The notes under the pieces were generated by a model that was not told the origin of the DNA, searched no databases, and was given only the letters and a program-made list of their open reading frames with translations. Positions 60,554 to 64,000 of a stretch of DNA of 64,000 nt are shown here, one piece after another. The translations under genes and the position numbers were made by a program. Position 1 is the first letter of the stretch. Each line of letters begins with the position of its first letter. The DNA lies in contig NZ_CP040984.1 of NCBI RefSeq assembly GCF_006364715.1, forward strand, positions 186,001 through 250,000. The letters are read 5' to 3'. This stretch comes from Candidatus Methylopumilus planktonicus. Its GTDB lineage: Bacteria; Pseudomonadota; Gammaproteobacteria; Burkholderiales; Methylophilaceae.

Positions 60554-60678
60554 TGGTAAAAAAAGCATTTCAAAATAATAATGAATTAGTTAAAAAAAGA
60601 AATAAACGATTAGCATTGATTTTAGGCTTAGTTGCTTTTTCTTTTTACGTAGGGTTTCTTCTAAGCAATATGAAATGA
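60553..60678 (+). CDS. Small cytochrome oxidase assembly-type membrane protein
   Basis: A 41-residue peptide, too short for normal gene tracks, that starts on the coxA stop (TGATG at 60551) and ends overlapping the cox11 ATG (60675). It has a basic N-terminus (NNELVKKRNKRLA) and one membrane helix (LILGLVAFSFYVGFLL). Small proteins of this layout occur between coxA and cox11 in many betaproteobacteria and are named small oxidase assembly proteins. Tight coupling on both sides supports a real gene. Confidence 0.75.
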   Translation: MVKKAFQNNNELVKKRNKRLALILGLVAFSFYVGFLLSNMK

Positions 60679-61220
60679 TTAAATTTGGCGGCATTAAGCG
60701 AACAACTGTTTATTTAACGCTGCTCACAGTTGTAATGTTTGGTTTTGGTTATGCGCTTGTGCCGCTATATGATGTTTTTTGCGAAGTCACCGGATTGAAT
60801 GGAAAGACAGGACGTATTTATAATGCAGAAGCTTCAAAATTAGTTGTAGATGATCAACGGCTCGTCACCATTCAGTTTGATTCAAATATAAATGGTAATT
60901 TAGCTTGGAAATTAAAAGCGGATCAAAAGTTTTTAAAGGTTAATCCCGGTAAATTTTATGTTGTAACCTATACCGTTGAAAATATGATTAATGAAGAAAT
61001 TATTGGGCAAGCTATACCAAGTGTTACGCCTCAAATTGCCTCACTTTATTTAAAAAAGTCAGAGTGTTTTTGTTTTAGGAATCAAGTATTGAAGCCTGGT
61101 GAGAAAAAACAACTTACTGTAAGATTTGAAGTAGATAAAGACATTCCTAAAAATGTGGAATCACTGACTCTTTCATATACTTTTTTTAGAGCTTTGAAAG
61201 ATGACAAAAAAGCAAGTTAA
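60675..61220 (+). CDS. ctaG: Cytochrome c oxidase assembly protein Cox11
   Basis: A copper chaperone that helps build CuB. The 181-residue product has an N-terminal membrane anchor, then a periplasmic immunoglobulin-like domain. The copper motif is SECFCFRNQ (CFCF, near residue 132), with another conserved Cys in YDVFCEVTG near residue 36. Starts within the stop of the small membrane gene (ATGA). Confidence 0.96.
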   Translation: MIKFGGIKRTTVYLTLLTVVMFGFGYALVPLYDVFCEVTGLNGKTGRIYNAEASKLVVDDQRLVTIQFDSNINGNLAWKLKADQKFLKVNPGKFYVVTYTVENMINEEIIGQAIPSVTPQIASLYLKKSECFCFRNQVLKPGEKKQLTVRFEVDKDIPKNVESLTLSYTFFRALKDDKKAS

Positions 61221-61254
61221 GTAGCATTAATAAATTAATAATTAAGGAAATATT

Positions 61255-62127
61255 ATGGCAAGTAAAGATATCTATTTTGTTCCTGAATCAAGCAAATGGC
61301 CTATAGTAGGTAGCCTTGCTCTGTTTACTCTGTTTGTAGGTTCAGCAATGTTATTAAATCAATCGCCCAATGCAAAATATGTATTTATTGTAGGCATAGC
61401 AGCAGTAATTTATATGTTTGCAGGATGGTTTTCAAATGTGATAGCTGAAAGCCTTGCAGGAAAATATAATAAACAAGTAGATATTAGTTTCAGAATGGGT
61501 ATGGGGTGGTTTATTCTCTCAGAAGTTATGTTTTTTGCAGCTTTTTTTGGCGCTCTATTTTACGCTCGCGTTTTATCTGTGCCTTGGCTTGGTGGAGAAG
61601 GTCATGGAGTAGTAACGCACCAGTTTTTATGGCCAGCATTTAAAGCTTCATGGCCTATGTCAGTGATGCCAAATCCAGCCAATTTCACTGTTCATAAAGA
61701 TACTATCCCGGCATTTGGCTTGCCCGCAGTTAATACCTTGATACTTTTAATAAGTGGGGTGACAGTTACATTTGCTCATTGGGCTTTAAAAAAAGCACAA
61801 AGAAATTATCTTAATATCTGGCTTGCTACTACGGTCGCATTAGGTGCATTATTTGTGTACTTGCAAGCAACCGAGTATCACCATGCCTATACCGAATTAA
61901 GTTTAAAGCTTAGTTCCGGTATATATGGATCTACATTTTTCTTGCTTACAGGATTCCATGGTTTTCATGTAACGATGGGAGCTGTTATGTTAGCAGTGAT
62001 TCTATTGAGATCAATTAAAGGACATTTTACAAATCATGATCATTTTGCTTTTGAGGCTGTCGCTTGGTATTGGCACTTTGTGGATGTGGTTTGGCTAGGA
62101 TTATTTATATTTGTATATTGGCTTTAA
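61255..62127 (+). CDS. coxC: Cytochrome c oxidase subunit III
   Basis: A seven-helix subunit that stabilises subunit I and its proton uptake. The 290-residue product has typical segments MGMGWFILSEVMFFAAFFGALFYAR, LQATEYHHAYTELSLKLSSGIYGSTFFLLTGFHGFHV and the final WYWHFVDVVWLGLFIFVYW, with the conserved glutamate in HISEVMFF-like position (residue 88). An AAGGAAA site precedes the ATG. A bidirectional terminator follows. Confidence 0.97.
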   Translation: MASKDIYFVPESSKWPIVGSLALFTLFVGSAMLLNQSPNAKYVFIVGIAAVIYMFAGWFSNVIAESLAGKYNKQVDISFRMGMGWFILSEVMFFAAFFGALFYARVLSVPWLGGEGHGVVTHQFLWPAFKASWPMSVMPNPANFTVHKDTIPAFGLPAVNTLILLISGVTVTFAHWALKKAQRNYLNIWLATTVALGALFVYLQATEYHHAYTELSLKLSSGIYGSTFFLLTGFHGFHVTMGAVMLAVILLRSIKGHFTNHDHFAFEAVAWYWHFVDVVWLGLFIFVYWL

Positions 62128-62137
62128 GCTAGCAGAT

Positions 62138-62170
62138 TTTAAAAGCGCTATATTGATAGCGCTTTTTTAT
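62138..62170. terminator. Bidirectional terminator, coxC / DUF2909
   Basis: AAAAGCGCTAT (62141..62151), loop ATTG, ATAGCGCTTTT (62156..62166), followed by further Ts. It ends the oxidase transcript and, from the other side, the DUF2909 gene. Confidence 0.92.
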
Positions 62171-62171
62171 T

Positions 62172-62390
62172 TTACATGCCATGAGGGTGAATCAGGCCAG
62201 AATAAAATCCATAAAAAAGCAAGAAGAATAAAAGAAGAGAAAGTCCAACTCTAAAGGAAAGTGAAGTTACCATTCTGTTAGAATTCTTTTTTTTATCTTT
62301 GATTAGAAAGAAAAGCCCACCCGAAAGGGATAGAAGTATAAATAATAGAATTGCTATTACAAGAATCTTAAATAATAATTCACCGCTCAT
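62172..62390 (-). CDS. Twin transmembrane protein (DUF2909)
   Basis: A 72-residue inner-membrane protein with two helices separated by a charged turn (LIKDKKKNSNRM) and a C-terminal GLIHPHGM. This fits the twin transmembrane protein family found next to coxC and SURF1 in betaproteobacteria. Encoded on the opposite strand between them, 26 bases from SURF1, so both starts must share a very short divergent promoter region or use promoters inside each other. Role unknown. Confidence 0.8.
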   Translation of the reverse strand: MSGELLFKILVIAILLFILLSLSGGLFFLIKDKKKNSNRMVTSLSFRVGLSLLLFFLLFYGFYSGLIHPHGM

Positions 62391-62416
62391 AAAATAACCT
62401 TGCCTTCAATATAATT

Positions 62417-63154
62417 TTGAAATTTTCAGTCTATAACATCAGTTTTAATTATAAGTTATTACCTAGCCTGGCATTTATTATATTTTTTATTTTTTTTATT
62501 AAATTAGGGTTTTGGCAGCTGGATCGTGCCGATCAAAAAAAGATAATTAATATGGCATTTGTCGAAAGACAAAATCAATCGCCAATACAATTAAATAAAG
62601 AAACTATCCAAATGCCAATAAAAGATATTATTTGGCATCGCGTTTCTATGAGGGGGGAGTTTTTAAATGATAAGAATATTATTCTAGACAATCAAATTGT
62701 TCAAGAAAAAGCAGGTTTTTTAATTTACACCCCTTTTAAGATTTTAGATTCTAATAAAGTTATCTTAATTAATAGGGGTTGGTATCCTCTCAGTAATTCT
62801 AGAAAAGATATTCCTAATATACCCCCTATCAAAGAGATACAAACAATTGAAGGTGAAATTAGTCAAATGCCCTCTTCTGGTATTTCACTGGGTAAAGTTA
62901 TAACTGAAAAATTAGATGAATCGTCTTTTAGGCTTCAGAAGATGGACTATGAGGTTTTAAGTTCTTTAATAAGCAAAGATTTAATGAGATATGTTGTTAA
63001 ACTCAAAAATCCTATTTTTGATAAGACTTATGTTTTAGACTCAGGTATGCCAGTTCCTGACAGCGATAAAAATTATGGTTATGCATTTCAGTGGTTTGCG
63101 ATGGCATTTACTCTTTTCATTATTTTTATAAGACTAGGTGTAAAAAAGAAATGA
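62417..63154 (+). CDS. SURF1 family oxidase assembly protein
   Basis: SURF1 (Shy1) helps insert haem a into subunit I. The 245-residue product has an N-terminal membrane helix, the GFWQLDRADQKK motif after it (residues 32 to 43), RGWYPL in the middle, and the C-terminal helix after SDKNYGYAFQWFAMA. The start is TTG 62417 with no clear ribosome binding site. Its stop overlaps the Sco-like gene start by four bases (ATGA). Confidence 0.92.
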   Translation: MKFSVYNISFNYKLLPSLAFIIFFIFFIKLGFWQLDRADQKKIINMAFVERQNQSPIQLNKETIQMPIKDIIWHRVSMRGEFLNDKNIILDNQIVQEKAGFLIYTPFKILDSNKVILINRGWYPLSNSRKDIPNIPPIKEIQTIEGEISQMPSSGISLGKVITEKLDESSFRLQKMDYEVLSSLISKDLMRYVVKLKNPIFDKTYVLDSGMPVPDSDKNYGYAFQWFAMAFTLFIIFIRLGVKKK

Positions 63155-63738
63155 AATTAAGCAATATTTTTAAGTCACGGCTAAAACTAATCGGCATTGT
63201 ATTGCTATTTTTTATGCCTGTAATTTATGCGTGGTATTTAGTTTTTTTTACAAATTTCAAAATGAATTCAAAGGGAGTCGAGCATGGACTCTTAATTAGT
63301 CCAATCATTCAGATTGGTGATTTCAAATTATATGAGCCGATTAGCAGTCAAATGCACGAATTACTCGGCAAATGGACATTAGTTTCATTCGTAGAAAATA
63401 AATGTGAAAAGGTGTGTGAATTCCAACTATATGAATTAAGACAAATTTGGCTTGCATTAGGTAAAGATGGCAATAAAATTCAAAGGCTAGCTATAGCCAA
63501 AGATAAAAATTTAATTTCGTCCGAACAGATTAAATTGAGCCAAGGCCAGCTTTTGCTTAAAGATGATACTGACTTAAAAGATAGAATAAAGAGTCGCTTT
63601 AAATCTTATCCAAACTTTGATAACGAGTCTATTTACCTTATCGATCCTTACGGTAATTTGATGATGCAGTATAAAAAAGGAACAAATCCATCTGGAATAA
63701 TCAAAGATCTAGAACGATTAATAAGAATTTCAAAATAA
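63151..63738 (+). CDS. Sco-like cytochrome oxidase associated transmembrane protein
   Basis: A 195-residue protein with an N-terminal membrane helix (residues 13 to 33) and a periplasmic thioredoxin-fold part. It has CEKVC, a CxxxC pair near residue 84, the copper-binding spacing of Sco proteins, and IYLIDPYGNLMMQYKKG near the C-terminus, but no distal His is clear. In betaproteobacteria this position after SURF1 holds an oxidase-associated transmembrane protein. The start is ATG 63151 inside the SURF1 stop. Confidence 0.75.
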   Translation: MKLSNIFKSRLKLIGIVLLFFMPVIYAWYLVFFTNFKMNSKGVEHGLLISPIIQIGDFKLYEPISSQMHELLGKWTLVSFVENKCEKVCEFQLYELRQIWLALGKDGNKIQRLAIAKDKNLISSEQIKLSQGQLLLKDDTDLKDRIKSRFKSYPNFDNESIYLIDPYGNLMMQYKKGTNPSGIIKDLERLIRISK

Positions 63739-63999
63739 TTAGGAATTAAGATGCTTTTTCAAAAGAGCATTTAATTTATTAAAATCTAACTCACCTATGA
63801 CTTTATCAATGATTTTCCCATTTTTATCAATAAGTATTGAAGTTGGCGTAAGGCGAATGTTTTCAAATGATCGTGCAATTTGACCATTAACGTCTAACAC
63901 AACAGGGAAGGGTATTTTATTTTTTTGCGTAAAGTTTAAGACCTGATTTGGCGGGTCATAACTCATAGATATAGCAATAATTTCTAAACCTTGCCCTTT
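63739..63999 (-). CDS. TlpA-like thioredoxin-family protein (partial)
   Basis: The C-terminal 86 codons of a thiol-disulfide exchange protein; the N-terminus with the expected CxxC lies beyond the window's right edge, so the visible frame starts at 63999. The segment MSYDPPNQVLNF, IPFPVVLDVNGQIARSFE, LTPTSILIDKNGKIIDKVIGE is the TlpA/ResA fold, with the cis-Pro in LTPT. It may serve cytochrome c or oxidase maturation. The stop touches the Sco-like stop without a gap. Confidence 0.85.
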   Translation of the reverse strand, partial: KGQGLEIIAISMSYDPPNQVLNFTQKNKIPFPVVLDVNGQIARSFENIRLTPTSILIDKNGKIIDKVIGELDFNKLNALLKKHLNS

Positions 64000-64000
64000 G

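Overview
This window comes from a low-GC betaproteobacterium with a streamlined genome. The best guess is a Methylophilaceae relative of the OM43 / Methylopumilus type. The beta assignment rests on gene order: DUF2782-thrB next to polA; dusB-fis-purH; and DUF2244-coxB-coxA-small assembly protein-cox11-cox3-DUF2909-SURF1. The family guess comes from AT-rich coding, very short spacers and a small gene complement, and no methylotrophy gene in the window confirms it. No intergenic stretch exceeds 300 bases; the longest is 54026..54253 (228 bases). I see no IS element, prophage, CRISPR array, rRNA operon or genomic island.

Layout. (1) 1..14402: 3' end of tuf, then S10-spc-alpha ribosomal protein genes, secY, infA, rpmJ, rpoA and rplQ, all on +, with strong candidate internal promoters before rplC, rplN and rpsM and a terminator after rplQ. 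(2) 14425..16546, minus: rpmG, rpmB, dut, coaBC. (3) 16686..22870: cstA-ybdD, lgt (minus), ilvD, a hexose-6-phosphate mutarotase and a small cytochrome c. (4) 22901..33388, minus: amino-acid permease, hemF, a TsaC-like gene, purD, purH, fis, dusB, a CinA-like gene and polA. (5) 33410..36276, plus: LOG-family hydrolase, DUF2782, thrB and a membrane protein. (6) 36273..40503, minus: uvrD, groEL, groES, with CIRCE and an overlapping heat-shock-type promoter. (7) 40660..45344, plus: Tas-like reductase, bioA, dacB, FKBP, OsmC. (8) 45353..47697, minus: DUF2322, coq7, ctpA. (9) 47816..54025: a SelW/Rdx-family gene interrupted by UGA, an NlpC/P60 hydrolase (minus), a DinG-like helicase, tsaB, rimI, a degenerate glycosylase-like or psi-like gene, proS. 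(10) 54254..57145: DUF1097 membrane protein, a secreted unknown protein, queA, DUF2970, tRNA-Leu(CAA). (11) 57197..64000: aa3-type cytochrome oxidase with its assembly genes, and part of a thioredoxin-like gene.

Function. Most of the window is housekeeping: translation, protein export, purine, cofactor and amino-acid synthesis, protein folding, DNA repair and terminal respiration. The cytochrome oxidase block is a nearly complete assembly line: catalytic subunits, the Cox11 copper chaperone, SURF1, a Sco-like protein and small membrane factors. The periplasmic cytochrome c at 22550 could be one of its electron donors.

The items most worth a second look are the Rdx-family gene split by an in-frame UGA at 47882, the eroded uracil-glycosylase-like or psi-like gene after rimI, a terminator that runs directly into the thrB start codon, the doubly controlled groESL promoter, the structured leader before rplN, and three identical 4-base stop-to-stop overlaps between convergent genes.
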